From: Xylocopa sonorina
Lineage: Eukaryota > Arthropoda > Insecta > Hymenoptera > Apidae
DNA length: 64,000 bases
Assembly (NCBI RefSeq): GCF_050948175.1
Contig: NW_027490465.1
Coordinates: 1 to 64,000, forward strand
Direction of reading: 5' to 3'
Shown here one piece after another: positions 41,241-55,570 of the stretch (positions are counted from its first letter, which is position 1; the number at the start of each line of letters is the position of its first letter). The notes below the pieces were generated by a model, which saw only the letters and a list, made by a program, of their open reading frames with translations, was not told the origin of the DNA and made no database searches. The translations under genes were made by a program, and so were the position numbers.

Positions 41241-42980
41241 TGCAAACGCTATTTCCTAGCGAAGAAGTGTCGCATTCACATTCATTTGAAGTGTAGACGA
41301 GGAATACATAACACTTCGCAAATCATATTATATCTTACCATGAAACATAGAAATGAGATGCGATATCGCGTTTTAAGAAGCATTAGAACTCAACTGCTAC
41401 GATACGTAGACATCTGCAAACGCTATTTCCTAGCGAGGAAGTGTCGCATTCACATTCATTTGAAGTGTAGACGAGGAATACATAACAGTCCGCAAATCAT
41501 ATTATATCTTACCATGAAACATAGAAATGTGATGCGATATCGCGTTTTAAGAATCATAAGAACTCTATTGCTACGGTACGTAGACATCTGCAAACGCTAT
41601 TTCCTTGCAAAGAAGTGTCGCATTTACATTCATTTGAAGTGTAGACGAGGAATACATAACACTTCGCAAGTCATATTATATCTTACCATGAAACATAGAA
41701 ACGAGATCCGATATCGCGTTTTAAGAATCATAAGAACTCTATTGCTACGATACGTAGACGTCTGCAAACGCTATTTCCTTGCAAGGAAGTGTCGCATTTA
41801 CATTCATTTGAAGTGTGGACGAGGAATACATGACACTTCGCAAATCATATTATATCTTACCATGAAACATAGAATTGAGATGCGATATCGCGTTTTAAGA
41901 AGCATCAGAATTCCATTGCTACGATACGTAGACATCTGCAAACGCTATTTCCTTGCAAGAAAGTATCGCATTTACATTCATTTGAACTGTAGACGAGGAA
42001 TACATGACACTTCGCAAATCATATTATATCTTACCATGAAACATAGAAATGAGATGCGATATCGCGTTTTAGGAAGCATCAGAAATCCATTGCTACGATA
42101 CGTAGACATCTGCAAACGCTATTTCCTTGCAAGGAAGTGTCGCATTTACATTCATTTGAAGTGTAGACGAGGAATACATGATACTTCGCAAATCATATTA
42201 TATCTTACCATGAAACATAGAAATGACATGCGATATCGCGTTTTAAGAAGCATTAGAAATCTATTGCTACGATAGGTAGACATTTGCAAACGCTATTTCC
42301 TTGCAAGGAAGTGTCGCATTTACATTCATTTGAAGTGTAGACGAGGAGTGCATAACACTCCGCAAATCATATTATATCTTACCATGAAACATAGAAATGA
42401 GATGCGATATCGCGTTTTAAGAATCATAAGAACTCTATTGCTACGATACGTAGACATCTGCAAACGCTATTTCCTTGCAAAGAAGTGTCGCATTTACATT
42501 CATTTGAAGTGTAGACGAGGAATACATAACACTTCGCAAGTCATATTATATCTTACCATGAAACATAGAAATGAGATCCGATATCGCGTTTTAAGAATCA
42601 TAAGAAGTCTATTGCTACGATACGTAGACATCTGCAAACGCTATTTCCTTGCAAGGAAGTGTCGCATTTACATTCATTTGAAGTGTGGACGAGGAATACA
42701 TGACACTTCTCAAATCATATTATATCTTACCATGAAACATAGAATTGAGATGCGATATCGCGTTTTAAGAAGCATCTGAAATCCATTGCTACGATACGTA
42801 GACATCTGCAAACGCTATTTCCTTGCAAGAAAGTATCGCATTTACATTCATTTGAACTGTAGACGAGGAATACATGACACTTCGCAAATCATATTATTTC
42901 TTACCATGAAACATAGAAATGAGATGCGATATCGCGTTTTAGGAAGCATCAGAAATCCATTGCTACGATACGTAGACATC
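41241..42980 (+). repeat. 10-monomer duplication (1740 bp), second copy
   Basis: This tandem partner of 39501-41240 has the same markers at an offset of exactly 1740 bp. Confidence 0.85.
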
Positions 42981-43810
42981 TGCAAACGCTATTTCCTTGC
43001 AAGGAAGTGTCGCATTTACATTCATTTGAAGTGTAGACGAGGAATACATGACACTTCGTAAATCATATTATATCTTACAGTGATACATAGAAATGAGATG
43101 CGATATCGCGTTTTAAGAAGCATTAGAAATCTATTGCTACGATACGTAGACATCTGCAAACGCTATTTCCTAGCGAGGAAGTGTCGCATTCACATTCATT
43201 TGAAGTGTAGACGGGGAATACATAACACTCCGCAAATCATATTATATCTTACCATGAAACATAGAAATGAGATGCGATAACGCGATTTAAGATTCATAAG
43301 AACTCTATTGCTACGATACGTAGACATCTGCAAACGCTATTTCCTTGCAAAGAAGTGTCGCATTTACATTCATTTGAAGTGTAGACGAGAAATACATAAC
43401 ACTTCGCAAATCATATTATGTCTTACCATGAAACATATAAATGAGATGCGATATCGCGTTTTAAGAAGCATTAGAAATCTATTGCTAAGATACGTAGACA
43501 TCTGCAAACGCAATTTCCTAGCGAAGAAGTGTCGCATTCACATTCATTTGAAGTGTAGACGAGGAATACATAACACTTCGCAAATCATATTATATCTTAC
43601 CATGAAACATAGAAATGAGTTGCGATATCGCGTTTTAAAATGCATTAGAACTCTATTGCTACGATACGTAGACATCTGCAGACGCTACTTCCTAGCAAGG
43701 AAGTGTCGCATTTACATTCATTTGAAGTGTAGACGAGGAATACATGACACTTCGCAAATCATATTTTATCTTGCCATGAAACATAGAAATGAGATGCGAT
43801 ATCGCGTTTT
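42450..43810 (+). repeat. 11-monomer-offset duplication, first copy
   Basis: It matches about 44364-45724 at an offset of 1914 bp (11 monomers). Shared private features include TTACAGTGATACATAG (43076 and 44990), GATAACGCGATTTAAG and TTGCTAAGATACG. Confidence 0.75.
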
Positions 43811-44363
43811 AAGAAGCATCAGAAATCCATTGCTACGATACGTAGACATCTGTAAACGCTATTTCCTTGCAAGGAAGTGTCGCATTTACATTCATTTGAA
43901 GTGTAGACGAGAAATACATAACACTTCGCAAGTCATATTATACCTTACCATGAAACATAGAAATGAGATGCGATATCGGGATTTAAGAAGCATTAGAAAT
44001 CTATTGCTACGATACATAGACATCTGCAAACGCTATTTCCTTGCAAGGAAGTGTCGCATTTACATTCATTTGAAGTGTAGACGAGGAATACATAACACTT
44101 CTCAAATCATATTATATCTTACCATGAAACATAGAAATGAGATGCGATATCGCGTTTTAAGAAGCATTAGAACTCTATTGCTACGATACGTAGACATCTG
44201 CAAACGCTTTTTCCTTGCAAGGAAGTGTCGCATTTACATTCATTTGAATCGTAGACGAGGAATGCATAACACTTCGCAAATCATATTATGTCTTACCATG
44301 AAACATAGAAATGAGATGCGACATCGCGTTCTAACAAGCACTAGAACACTACTGCTACGATAC

Positions 44364-45724
44364 GTAGACATCTGCAAACGCTATTTCCTTGCAAAGAAGT
44401 GTCGCATTTACATTCATTTGAAGTGTAGACGAGGAATACATAACACTTCGCAAGTCATATTATATCTTACCATGAAACATAGAAATGAGATCCGATATCG
44501 CGTTTTAAGAATCATAAGAACTCTATTGCTACGATACGTAGACATCTGCAAACGCTATTTCCTTGCAAGGAAGTGTCGCATTTACATTCATTTGAAGTGT
44601 GGACGAGGAATACATGACACTTCTCAAATCATATTATATCTTACCATGAAACATAGAATTGAGATGCGATATCGCGTTTTAAGAAGCATCTGAAATCCAT
44701 TGCTACGATACGTAGACATCTGCAAACGCTATTTCCTTGCAAGAAAGTATCGCATTTACATTCATTTGAACTGTAGACGAGGAATACATGACACTTCGCA
44801 AATCATATTATTTCTTACCATGAAACATAGAAATGAGATGCGATATCGCGTTTTAGGAAGCATCAGAAATCCATTGCTACGATACGTAGACATCTGCAAA
44901 CGCTATTTCCTTGCAAGGAAGTGTCGCATTTACATTCATTTGAAGTGTAGACGAGGAATACATGACACTTCGTAAATCATATTATATCTTACAGTGATAC
45001 ATAGAAATGAGATGCGATATCGCGTTTTAAGAAGCATTAGAAATCTATTGCTACGATACGTAGACATCTGCAAACGCTATTTCCTAGCGAGGAAGTGTCG
45101 CATTCACATTCATTTGAGGTGTAGACGGGGAATACATAACACTCCGCAAATCATATTATATCTTACCATGAAACATAGAAATGAGATGCGATAACGCGAT
45201 TTAAGATTCATAAGAACTCTATTGCTACGATACGTAGACATCTGCAAACGCTATTTCCTTGCAAAGAAGTGTCGCATTTACATTCATTTGAAGTGTAGAC
45301 GAGGAATACATAACACTTCGCAAATCATATTATATCTTACCATGAAACATATAAATGAGATGCGATATCGCGTTTTAAGAAGCATTAGAAATCTATTGCT
45401 AAGATACGTAGACATCTGCAAACGCTATTTCCTAGCGAAGAAGTGTCGCATTCACATTCATTTGAAGTGTAGACGAGGAATACATAACACTTCGCAAATC
45501 ATATTATATCTTACCATGAAACATAGAAATGAGTTGCGATATCGCGTTTTAAAAAGCATTAGAACTCTATTGCTACGATACGTAGACATCTGCAGACGCT
45601 ACTTCCTAGCAAGGAAGTGTCGCATTTACATTCATTTGAAGTGTAGACGAGGAATACATGACACTTCGCAAATCATATTTTATCTTGCCATGAAACATAG
45701 AAATGAGATGCGATATCGCGTTTT
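44364..45724 (+). repeat. 11-monomer-offset duplication, second copy
   Basis: This is the partner of 42450-43810. It diverges near 45725, where the first copy reads AGCATCAGAAATCC and this one AGCATTAGAAATC. Confidence 0.75.
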
Positions 45725-48600
45725 AAGAAGCATTAGAAATCTATTGCTACGATACGTAGACATCTGCAAACGCTATTTCCTAGCGAGGAAGTGTCGCATT
45801 CACATTCATTTGAAGTGTAGACGGGGAATACATAACACTCCGCAAATCATATTATATCTTACCATGAAACATAGAAATGAGATGCGATAACGCGATTTAA
45901 GATTCATAAGAACTCTATTGCTACGATACGTAGACATCTGCAAACGCTATTTCCTTGCAAAGAAGTGTCGCATTTACATTCATTTGAAGTGTAGACGAGG
46001 AATACATAACACTTCGCAAATCATATTATATCTTACCATGAAACATATAAATGAGATGCGATATCGCGTTTTAAGAAGCATTAGAAATCTATTGCTAAGA
46101 TACGTAGACATCTGCAAACGCTATTTCCTTGCAAGGAAGTGTCGCATTTACATTCATTTGAAGTGTAGACGAGGAATACATAACACTTCGCAAGTCATAT
46201 TATACCTTACCATGAAACATAGAAATGAGACGCGATATCGCGATTTAAGAAGCATTAGAAATCTATTGCTACGATACATAGACATCTGCAAACGCTATTT
46301 CCTTGCAAGGAAGTGTCGCATTTACATTCATTTGAAGTGTAGACGAGGAATACATAACACTTCTCAAATCATATTATATCTTACCATGAAACATAGAAAT
46401 GAGATGCGATATCGCGTTTTAAGAAGCATTAGAACTCTATTGCTACGATACGTAGACATCTGCAAACGCTTTTTCCTTGCAAGGAAGTGTCGCATTTACG
46501 TTCATTTGAATCGTAGACGAGGAATGCATAACACTTCGCAAATCATATTATGTCTTACCATGAAACATAGAAATGAGATGCGACATCGCGTTCTAACAAG
46601 CATTAGAACACTACTGCTACGATAGGTAGACATTTGCAAACGCTATTTCCTTGCAAGGAAGTATCGCATTTACATTCATTTGAAGTGTATACGAGGAGTA
46701 CATAACACTCCGCAAATCATATTATATCTTACCATGAAACATAGAAATGAGATGCGATATCGCGTTTTAAGAAGCATCAGAAATCCATTGCTACGATACG
46801 TAGACATCTGCAGACGCTATTTCCTAGCAAGGAAGTGTCGCATTTACATTCATTTGAAGTGTAGACGGGGAATACATAACACTCCGCAAGTCATATTATA
46901 CCTTACCATGAAACATAGAAATGAGATGCGATATCGCGATTTAAGAAGCATTAGAAATCTATTGCTACGATACATAGACATCTGCAAACGCTATTTCCTT
47001 GCAAGGAAGTGTCGCATTTACATTCATTTGAAGTGTAGACGAGGAATACATATCTCTTCTCAAATCATATTATATCTTACCATGAAACATAGAAATGAGA
47101 TGCGATATCGCGTTTTAAGAAGCATTAGAACTCTATTGCTACGATACGTAGACATCTGCAAACGCTTTTTCCTTGCAAGGAAGTGTCGCATTTACATTCA
47201 TTTGAATCGTAGACGAGGAATGCATAACACTTCGCAAATCATATTATGTCTTACCATGAAACATAGAAATGAGATGCGACATCGCGTTCTAACAAGCATT
47301 AGAACACTACTGCTACGATAGGTAGACATTTGCAAACGCTATTTCCTTGCAAGGAAGTATCGCATTTACATTCATTTGAAGTGTAGACGAGGAATACATG
47401 ATACTTCGCAAATCATATTATATCTTACCATGAAACATAGAAATGAGATGCGATATCGCGTTTTAAGAAGCATTAGAAATCTATTGCTACGATACGTAGA
47501 CATCTGCAAACGCTATTTCCTAGCGAGGAAGTGTCGCATTCACATTCATTTGAAGTGTAGACGGGGAATACATAACACTCCGCAAATCATATTATATCTT
47601 ACCATGAAACATAGAAATGAGATGCGATAACGCGATTTAAGATTCATAAGAACTCTATTGCTACGATACGTAGACATCTGCAAACGCTATTTCCTTGCAA
47701 AGAAGTGTCGCATTTACATTCATTTGAAGTGTAGACGAGGAATACATAACACTTCGCAAATCATATTATATCTTACCATGAAACATATAAATGAGATGCG
47801 ATATCGCGTTTTAAGAAGCATTAGAAATCTATTGCTAAGATACGTAGACATCTGCAAACGCTATTTCCTTGCAAGGAAGTGTCGCATTTACATTCATTTG
47901 AAGTGTAGACGAGGAATACATAACACTTCGCAAGTCATATTATACCTTACCATGAAACATAGAAATGAGATGCGATATCGCGATTTAAGAAGCATTAGAA
48001 ATCTATTGCTACGATACATAGACATCTGCAAACGCTATTTCCTTGCAAGGAAGTGTCGCATTTACATTCATTTGAAGTGTAGACGAGGAATACATAACAC
48101 TTCTCAAATCATATTATATCTTACCATGAAACATAGAAATGAGATGCGATATCGCGTTTTAAGAAGCATTAGAACTCTATTGCTACGATACGTAGACATC
48201 TGCAAACGCTTTTTCCTTGCAAGGAAGTGTCGCATTTACGTTCATTTGAATCGTAGACGAGGAATGCATAACACTTCGCAAATCATATTATGTCTTACCA
48301 TGAAACATAGAAATGAGATGCGACATCGCGTTCTAACAAGCATTAGAACACTACTGCTACGATAGGTAGACATTTGCAAACGCTATTTCCTTGCAAGGAA
48401 GTATCGCATTTACATTCATTTGAAGTGTATACGAGGAGTACATAACACTCCGCAAATCATATTATATCTTACCATGAAACATAGAAATGAGATGCGATAT
48501 CGCGTTTTAAGAAGCATCAGAAATCCATTGCTACGATACGTAGACATCTGCAGACGCTATTTCCTAGCAAGGAAGTGTCGCATTTACATTCATTTGAAGT
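45720..48600 (+). repeat. Tandem 10-monomer duplication region (1740 bp step)
   Basis: The block from about 45720 recurs from about 47460. Markers are GATAACGCGATTTAAG, TTGCTAAGATACG, CTACGATACATAG, CGCTTTTTCC and the GGAGTACATAACACTCC monomer (46680 and 48420), all at a 1740-bp offset. Confidence 0.75.
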
Positions 48601-49209
48601 GTAGACGGGGAATACATAACACTCCGCAAATCATATTATATCTTACCATGAAACATAGAAATGAGATGCGACATCGCGTTCTAACAAGCATTAGAACACT
48701 ACTGCTACGATAGGTAGACATTTGCAAACGCTATTTCCTTGCAAGGAAGTATCGCATTTACATTCATTTGAAGTGTAGACGAGGAGTACATAACACTCCG
48801 CAAATCATATTATATCTTACCATGAAACATAGAAATGAGATGCGATATCGCGTTTTAAGAAGCATCAGAAATCCATTGCTACGATACGTAGACATCTGCA
48901 GACGCTATTTCCTAGCAAGGAAGTGTCGCATTTACATTCATTTGAAGTGTAGACGGGGAATACATAACACTCCGCAAATCATATTATATCTTACCATGAA
49001 ACATAGAAATGAGATGCGATAACGCGATAAAAGAATCATAAGAACTCTATTGCTACGATACGTAGACACCTGCAAACGCTATTTCCTTGCAAAGGAGTGT
49101 CGCATTTACATTCATTTGAAGTGTAGACGAGGAATACATAACACTTCGCAAGTCATATTATATCTTACCATGAAACATAGAAATGAGATCCGATATCGCG
49201 TTTTAAGAA

Positions 49210-50600
49210 TCATAAGAACTCTATTGCTACGATACGTAGACATCTGCAAACGCTATTTCCTTGCAAGGAAGTGTCGCATTTACATTCATTTGAAGTGTGG
49301 ACGAGGAATACATGACACTTCGCAAATCATATTATATCTTACCATGAAACATAGAATTGAGATGCGATATCGCGTTTTAAGAAGCATCTGAAATCCATTG
49401 CTACGATACGTAGACATCTGCAAACGCTATTTCCTTGCAAGAAAGTATCGCATTTACATTCATTTGAACTGTAGACGAGGAATACATGACACTTCGCAAA
49501 TCATATTATTTCTTACCATGAAACATAGAAATGAGATGCGATATCGCGTTTTAGGAAGCATCAGAAATCCATTGCTACGATACGTAGACATCTGCAAACG
49601 CTATTTCCTTGCAAGGAAGTGTCGCATTTACATTCATTTGAAGTGTAGACGAGGAATACATGATACTTCGCAAATCATATTATATCTTACCATGAAACAT
49701 AGAAATGAGATGCGATATCGCGTTTTAAGAAGCATTAGAAATCTATTGCTACGATACGTAGACATCTGCAAACGCTAATTCCTAGCGAGGAAGTGTCGCA
49801 TTCACATTCATTTGAAGTGTAGACGGGGAATACATAACACTCCGCAAATCATATTATATCTTACCATGAAACATAGAAATGAGATGCGATAACGCGATTT
49901 AAGATTCATAAGAACTCTATTGCTACGATACGTAGATATCTGCAAACGCTATTTCCTTGCAAAGAAGTGTCGCATTTACATTCATTTGAAGTGTAGACGA
50001 GGAATACATAACACTTCGCAAATCATATTATATCTTACCATGAAACGTAGAAATGATATGCGATATCGCGTTTTAAGAATCATAAGAACTCTATTGCTAC
50101 GATACGTAGACATCTGCAAACGCTATTTCCTTGCAAAGAAGTGTCGCATTTACATTCATTTGAGTGTAGACGAGGAATACATAGCACTTCGCAAATCATA
50201 TTATATCTTACCATGAAACATAGAAATGAGATGCGACATCGCGTTCTAAGAAGCATTAGAACACTACTGCTACGATACGTAGACACCTGCAAACGCTATT
50301 TCCTTGCAAACGAGTGTCGCATTTACATTCATTTGAAGTGTAGACGAGGAATACATAACACTTCGCAAGTCATATTATATCTTACCATGAAACATAGAAA
50401 TGAGATCCGATATCGCGTTTTAAGAATCATAAGAACTCTATTGCTACGATACGTAGACATCTGCAAACGCTATTTACTTGCAAGGAAGTGTCGCATTTAC
50501 ATTCATTTGAAGTGTGGACGAGGAATACATGACACTTCGCAAATCATATTATATCTTACCATGAAACATAGAATTGAGATGCGATATCGCGTTTTAAGAA
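49210..50600 (+). repeat. 16-monomer-offset duplication, first copy
   Basis: It matches about 51990-53380 at an offset of 2783 bp (16 monomers minus one). Both contain GTAGAAATGATATGC, a missing A in CATTTGAGTGTAGACG and ATACATAGCACTTCGC. Further relatives with the same missing A lie near 54510, 58766, 59809 and 63347. Confidence 0.75.
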
Positions 50601-51989
50601 TCATAAGAACTCTATTGCTACGATACGTAGACATCTGCAAACGCTATTTCCTTGCAAGGAAGTGTCGCATTTACATTCATTTCAAGTGTGGACGAGGAAT
50701 ACATGACACTTCGCAAATCATATTATATCTTACCATGAAACATAGAATTGAGATGCGATATCGCGTTTTAAGAAGCATCTGAAATCCATTGCTACGATAC
50801 GTAGACATCTGCAAACGCTATTTCCTTGCAAGAAAGTATCGCATTTACATTCATTTGAACTGTAGACGAGGAATACATGACACTTCGCAAATCATATTAT
50901 ATCTTACCATGAAACATAGAAATGAGATGCGATATCGCGTTTTAAGAAGCATCAGAAATCCATTGCTACGATACGTAGACATCTGCAGACGCTATTTCCT
51001 AGCAAGGAAGTGTCGCATTTACATTCATTTGAAGTGTAGACGGGGAATACATAACACTCCGCAAGTCATATTATACCTTACTATGAAACATAGAAATGAG
51101 ATGCGATATCGCGATTTAAGAAGCATTAGAAATCTATTGCTACGATACATAGACATCTGCAAACGCTATTTCCTTGCAAGGAAGTGTCGCATTTACATTC
51201 ATTTGAAGTGTAGACGAGGAATACATAACTCTTCTCAAATCATATTATATCTTACCATGAAACATAGAAATGAGATGCGATATCGCGTTTTAAGAAGCAT
51301 TAGAACTCTATTGCTACGATACGTAGACATCTGCAAACGCTTTTTCCTTGCAAGGAAGTGTCGCATTTACATTCATTTGAATCGTAGACGAGGAATGCAT
51401 AACACTTCGCAAATCATATTATGTCTTACCATGAAACATAGAAATGAGATGCGACATCGCGTTCTAACAAGCATTAGAACACTACTGCTACGATAGGTAG
51501 ACATTTGCAAACGCTATTTCCTTGCAAGGAAGTATCGCATTTACATTCATTTGAAGTGTAGACGAGGAATACATGATACTTCGCAAATCATATTATATCT
51601 TACCATGAAACATAGAAATGAGATGCGACATCGCGTTCTAAGAAGCATTAGAACACTACTGCTACGATACGTAGACACCTGCAAACGCTATTTCCTTGCA
51701 AAGGAGTGTCGCATTTACATTCATTTGAAGTGTAGACGAGGAATACATAACACTTCGCAAGTCATATTATATCTTACCATGAAACATAGAAATGAGATCC
51801 GATATCGCGTTTTAAGAATCATAAGAACTCTATTGCTACGATACGTAGACATCTGCAAACGCTATTTCCTTGCAAGGAAGTGTCGCATTTACATTCATTT
51901 GAAGTGTGGACGAGGAATACATGACACTTCGCAAATCATATTATATCTTACCATGAAACATAGAATTGAGATGCGATATCGCGTTTTAA

Positions 51990-53380
51990 GAATCATAAGA
52001 ACTCTATTGCTACGATACGTAGACATCTGCAAACGCTATTTCCTTGCAAGGAAGTGTCGCATTTACATTCATTTGAAGTGTGGACGAGGAATACATGACA
52101 CTTCGCAAATCATATTATATCTTACCATGAAACATAGAATTGAGATGCGATATCGCGTTTTAAGAAGCATCTGAAATCCATTGCTACGATACGTAGACAT
52201 CTGCAAACGCTATTTCCTTGCAAGAAAGTATCGCATTTACATTCATTTGAACTGTAGACGAGGAATACATGACACTTCGCAAATCATATTATTTCTTACC
52301 ATGAAACATAGAAATGAGATGCGATATCGCGTTTTAGGAAGCATCAGAAATCCATTGCTACGATACGTAGACATCTGCAAACGCTATTTCCTTGCAAGGA
52401 AGTGTCGCATTTACATTCATTTGAAGTGTAGACGAGGAATACATGATACTTCGCAAATCATATTATATCTTACCATGAAACATAGAAATGAGATGCGATA
52501 TCGCGTTTTAAGAAGCATTAGAAATCTATTGCTACGATACGTAGACATCTGCAAACGCTAATTCCTAGCGAGGAAGTGTCGCATTCACATTCATTTGAAG
52601 TGTAGACGGGGAATACATAACACTCCGCAAATCATATTATATCTTACCATGAAACATAGAAATGAGATGCGATAACGCGATTTAAGATTCATAAGAACTC
52701 TATTGCTACGATACGTAGACATCTGCAAACGCTATTTCCTTGCAAAGAAGTGTCGCATTTACATTCATTTGAAGTGTAGACGAGGAATACATAACACTTC
52801 GCAAATCATATTATATCTTACCATGAAACGTAGAAATGATATGCGATATCGCGTTTTAAGAATCATAAGAACTCTATTGCTACGATACGTAGACATCTGC
52901 AAACGCTATTTCCTTGCAAAGAAGTGTCGCATTTACATTCATTTGAGTGTAGACGAGGAATACATAGCACTTCGCAAATCATATTATATCTTACCATGAA
53001 ACATAGAAATGAGATGCGACATCGCGTTCTAAGAAGCATTAGAACACTACTGCTACGATACGTAGACACCTGCAAACGCTATTTCCTTGCAAAGGAGTGT
53101 CGCATTTACATTCATTTGAAGTGTAGACGAGGAATACATAACACTTCGCAAGTCATATTATATCTTACCATGAAACATAGAAATGAGATCCGATATCGCG
53201 TTTTAAGAATCATAAGAACTCTATTGCTACGATACGTAGACATCTGCAAACGCTATTTCCTTGCAAGGAAGTGTCGCATTTACATTCATTTGAAGTGTGG
53301 ACGAGGAATACATGACACTTCGCAAATCATATTATATCTTACCATGAAACATAGAATTGAGATGCGATATCGCGTTTTAA
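51990..53380 (+). repeat. 16-monomer-offset duplication, second copy
   Basis: This is the partner of 49210-50600. It lacks the AAACGAGTG and TATTTACTTGC variants found in the first copy, showing post-duplication change or gene-conversion-like exchange. Confidence 0.7.
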
Positions 53381-54876
53381 GAAGCATCTGAAATCCATTG
53401 CTACGATACGTAGACATCTGCAGACGCTATTTCCTAGCAAGGAAGTGTCGCATTTACATTCATTTGAAGTGTAGACGGGGAATACATAACACTTCGCAAA
53501 TCATATTATATCTTACCATGAAACATAGAAATGAGATGCGATAACGCGATTTAAGAATCATAAGAACTCTATTGCTACGATACGTAGACACCTGCAAACG
53601 CTATTTCCTTGCAAAGGAGTGTCGCATTTACATTCATTTGAAGTGTAGACGAGGAATACATAACACTTCGCAAGTCATATTATATCTTACCATGAAACAT
53701 AGAAATGAGATCCGATATCGCGTTTTAAGAATCATAAGAACTCTATTGCTACGATACGTAGACATCTGCAAACGCTATTTCCTTGCAAGGAAGTGTCGCA
53801 TTTACATTCATTTGAAGTGTGGACGAGGAATACATGACACTTCGCAAATCATATTATATCTTACCATGAAACATAGAATTGAGATGCGATATCGCGTTTT
53901 AAGAAGCATCTGAAATCCATTGCTACGATACGTAGACATCTGCAAACGCTATTTCCTTGCAAGAAAGTATCGCATTTACATTCATTTGAACTGTAGACGA
54001 GGAATACATGACACTTCGCAAATCATATTATTTCTTACCATGAAACATAGAAATGAGATGCGATATCGCGTTTTAGGAAGCATCAGAAATCCATTGCTAC
54101 GATACGTAGACATCTGCAAACGCTATTTCCTAGCGAGGAAGTGTCGCATTCACATTCATTTGAAGTGTAGACGGGGAATACATAACACTCCGCAAATCAT
54201 ATTATATCTTACCATGAAACATAGAAATGAGATGCGATAACGCGATTTAAGATTCATAAGAACTCTATTGCTACGATACGTAGACATCTGCAAACGCTAT
54301 TTCCTTGCAAAGAAGTGTCGCATTTACATTCATTTGAAGTGTAGACGAGGAATACATAACACTTCGCAAATCATATTATATCTTACCATGAAACGTGGAA
54401 ATGATATGCGATATCGCGTTTTAAGAATCATAAGAACTCTATTGCTACGATACGTAGACATCTGCAAACGCTATTTCCTTGCAAAGAAGTGTCGCATTTA
54501 CATTCATTTGAGTGTAGACGAGGAATACATAGCACTTCGCAAATCATATTATATCTTACCATGAAACATAGAAATGAGATGCGACATCGCGTTCTAAGAA
54601 GCATTAGAACACTACTGCTACGATAGGTAGACATTTGCAAACGCTATTTCCTTGCAAGGAAGTGTCGCATTTACATTCATTTGAAGTGTAGACGAGGAAT
54701 ACATAACACTCCGCAAATCATATTATATCTTACCATGAAACATAGAAATGAGATGCGATATCGCGTTTTAAGAATCATAAGAACTCTATTACTACGATAC
54801 GTAGACATCTGCAAACGCTATTTCCTTGCAAGGAAGTGTCGCATTTACATTCATTTGAATCGTAGACGAGGAATAC

Positions 54877-54880
54877 ATAA
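54877..54880. repeat. Target-site duplication ATAA, left of LTR copy 2
   Basis: ATAA precedes TGTAACG and recurs at 56523-56526 after GACGTGACA. It corresponds to monomer positions 143-146, a different insertion point from copy 1. Confidence 0.85.
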
Positions 54881-54881
54881 T

Positions 54882-55178
54882 GTAACGTCCGCCGAGCCTC
54901 ACGGCACCTCCCACACCCCCCGGCAGAACCACACGCACCGCCTGCCGCCATTGCAGAGACGAGAACACGAACGCACGGTAACACAGAATGATCGCCGAGC
55001 TAAGGCAGCCACCCTCGCACCCAGGAGTTGGACCACATCAACGCGTCACGACGCGTACCCGTCAAACACCTGGAGCACGAGCGAGCCACAGCCTCCGTAC
55101 GAGGACCATTCCACATATTACGAAGAGTCGTCCGCCGTTACGCACCCATATGCGTACTTCACATATTGTTATAATTAA
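54882..55178 (+). CDS. C-terminal tail of retroelement reading frame (partial), LTR copy 2
   Basis: A 98-codon open stretch uses the same frame, counted from the LTR's first base, as copies 1 and 3. It starts VTSAEPHGT. The first two thirds are diverged, but the end keeps the pattern PPYEDHSTYYEESSAVTHPYAYFTYCYN, matching ESPAITxPYTYFSY of the others. The ATG at 54681 lies in satellite and is a chance fusion, not the real start. The product is unrecognised. Confidence 0.5.
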   Translation, partial: VTSAEPHGTSHTPRQNHTHRLPPLQRREHERTVTQNDRRAKAATLAPRSWTTSTRHDAYPSNTWSTSEPQPPYEDHSTYYEESSAVTHPYAYFTYCYN

Positions 55179-55437
55179 GATTAAGCAAGTCCTAGTCTCT
55201 AAAAACACTACACTCTATGTACATACACGACACAACACACACAAGTTAGCATAAGATATCGCGTGTGTAATTCTAATTTCAAAACGTTTTTAATAGAAAT
55301 AGAGGATAAGCAAAGCGCGCAAGCGAGCGCCCGACGCGCGTGACTCACGCTGAACGCGCGCGCCCCACCTCGACCGTCCATCCCACTCCGCGGGCCGAGC
55401 GTCCACCCCACTCTGGCGCCCCGCGAATCGCGCGCCT

Positions 55438-55457
55438 CGCGATCCGAGGAGGTCGCG
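55438..55457 (+). other. Conserved GC hairpin, LTR copy 2
   Basis: CGCGATC and GGTCGCG surround the loop CGAGGA. Compared with copies 1 and 3 the left arm has T for C, giving a G-U pair, so the RNA stem survives while the DNA palindrome does not. Confidence 0.55.
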
Positions 55458-55480
55458 TGCTCGCGAGTTGAGAGTCAGTA

Positions 55481-55570
55481 CGAGTCATCCGCTCCAAGCG
55501 AGCGGACCTCCCTCAAATCCAATCTAAAGTTCGAGCCATCCGCTCCAAGCGAGCGGACCTCTCTCAATCC
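55481..55570 (+). repeat. 51-bp direct repeat in LTR copy 2
   Basis: A unit beginning CGAGTCATCCGCTCC and continuing AAGCGAGCGGACCTC starts at 55481 and recurs at 55532 with one early change. Each unit contains CCGCTC and GAGCGG as an inverted repeat. Copy 3 has an unrelated 27-bp repeat at the equivalent place, so this LTR segment turns over quickly. Confidence 0.7.

Larger units (their letters stand above)
24980..54880 (+). repeat. 174-bp satellite array, segment B
   Basis: About 172 monomers run head to tail in the same orientation as segment A. From about 25 to 35 kb the variants resemble segment A, with extra GAAGGGTAGACG and TTACAAGGAAGTGTCACATT types. From about 36.6 kb onwards a different set dominates, with CGCATTCACATTC, GGCATCAGAAATCC and GAGATCCGATATCGC, and the array becomes more regular. 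Small length errors include 2-bp losses near 26043, 28687 and 30564, and 1-bp losses near 34588, 34976, 50163, 52946 and 54510. No gene is seen. Confidence 0.97.

Noticed and set aside
54681..55178. 165-codon ORF joining satellite to LTR copy 2 as a chimeric gene
   Set aside because: The join is the insertion junction; the satellite part is ordinary monomer sequence and only the part from 54882 is conserved in other copies.
55475..55479. TCAGT initiator in the LTRs (55475-55479 and 60799-60803)
   Set aside because: It is absent at the equivalent place in copy 1, and a five-base match is easily due to chance.
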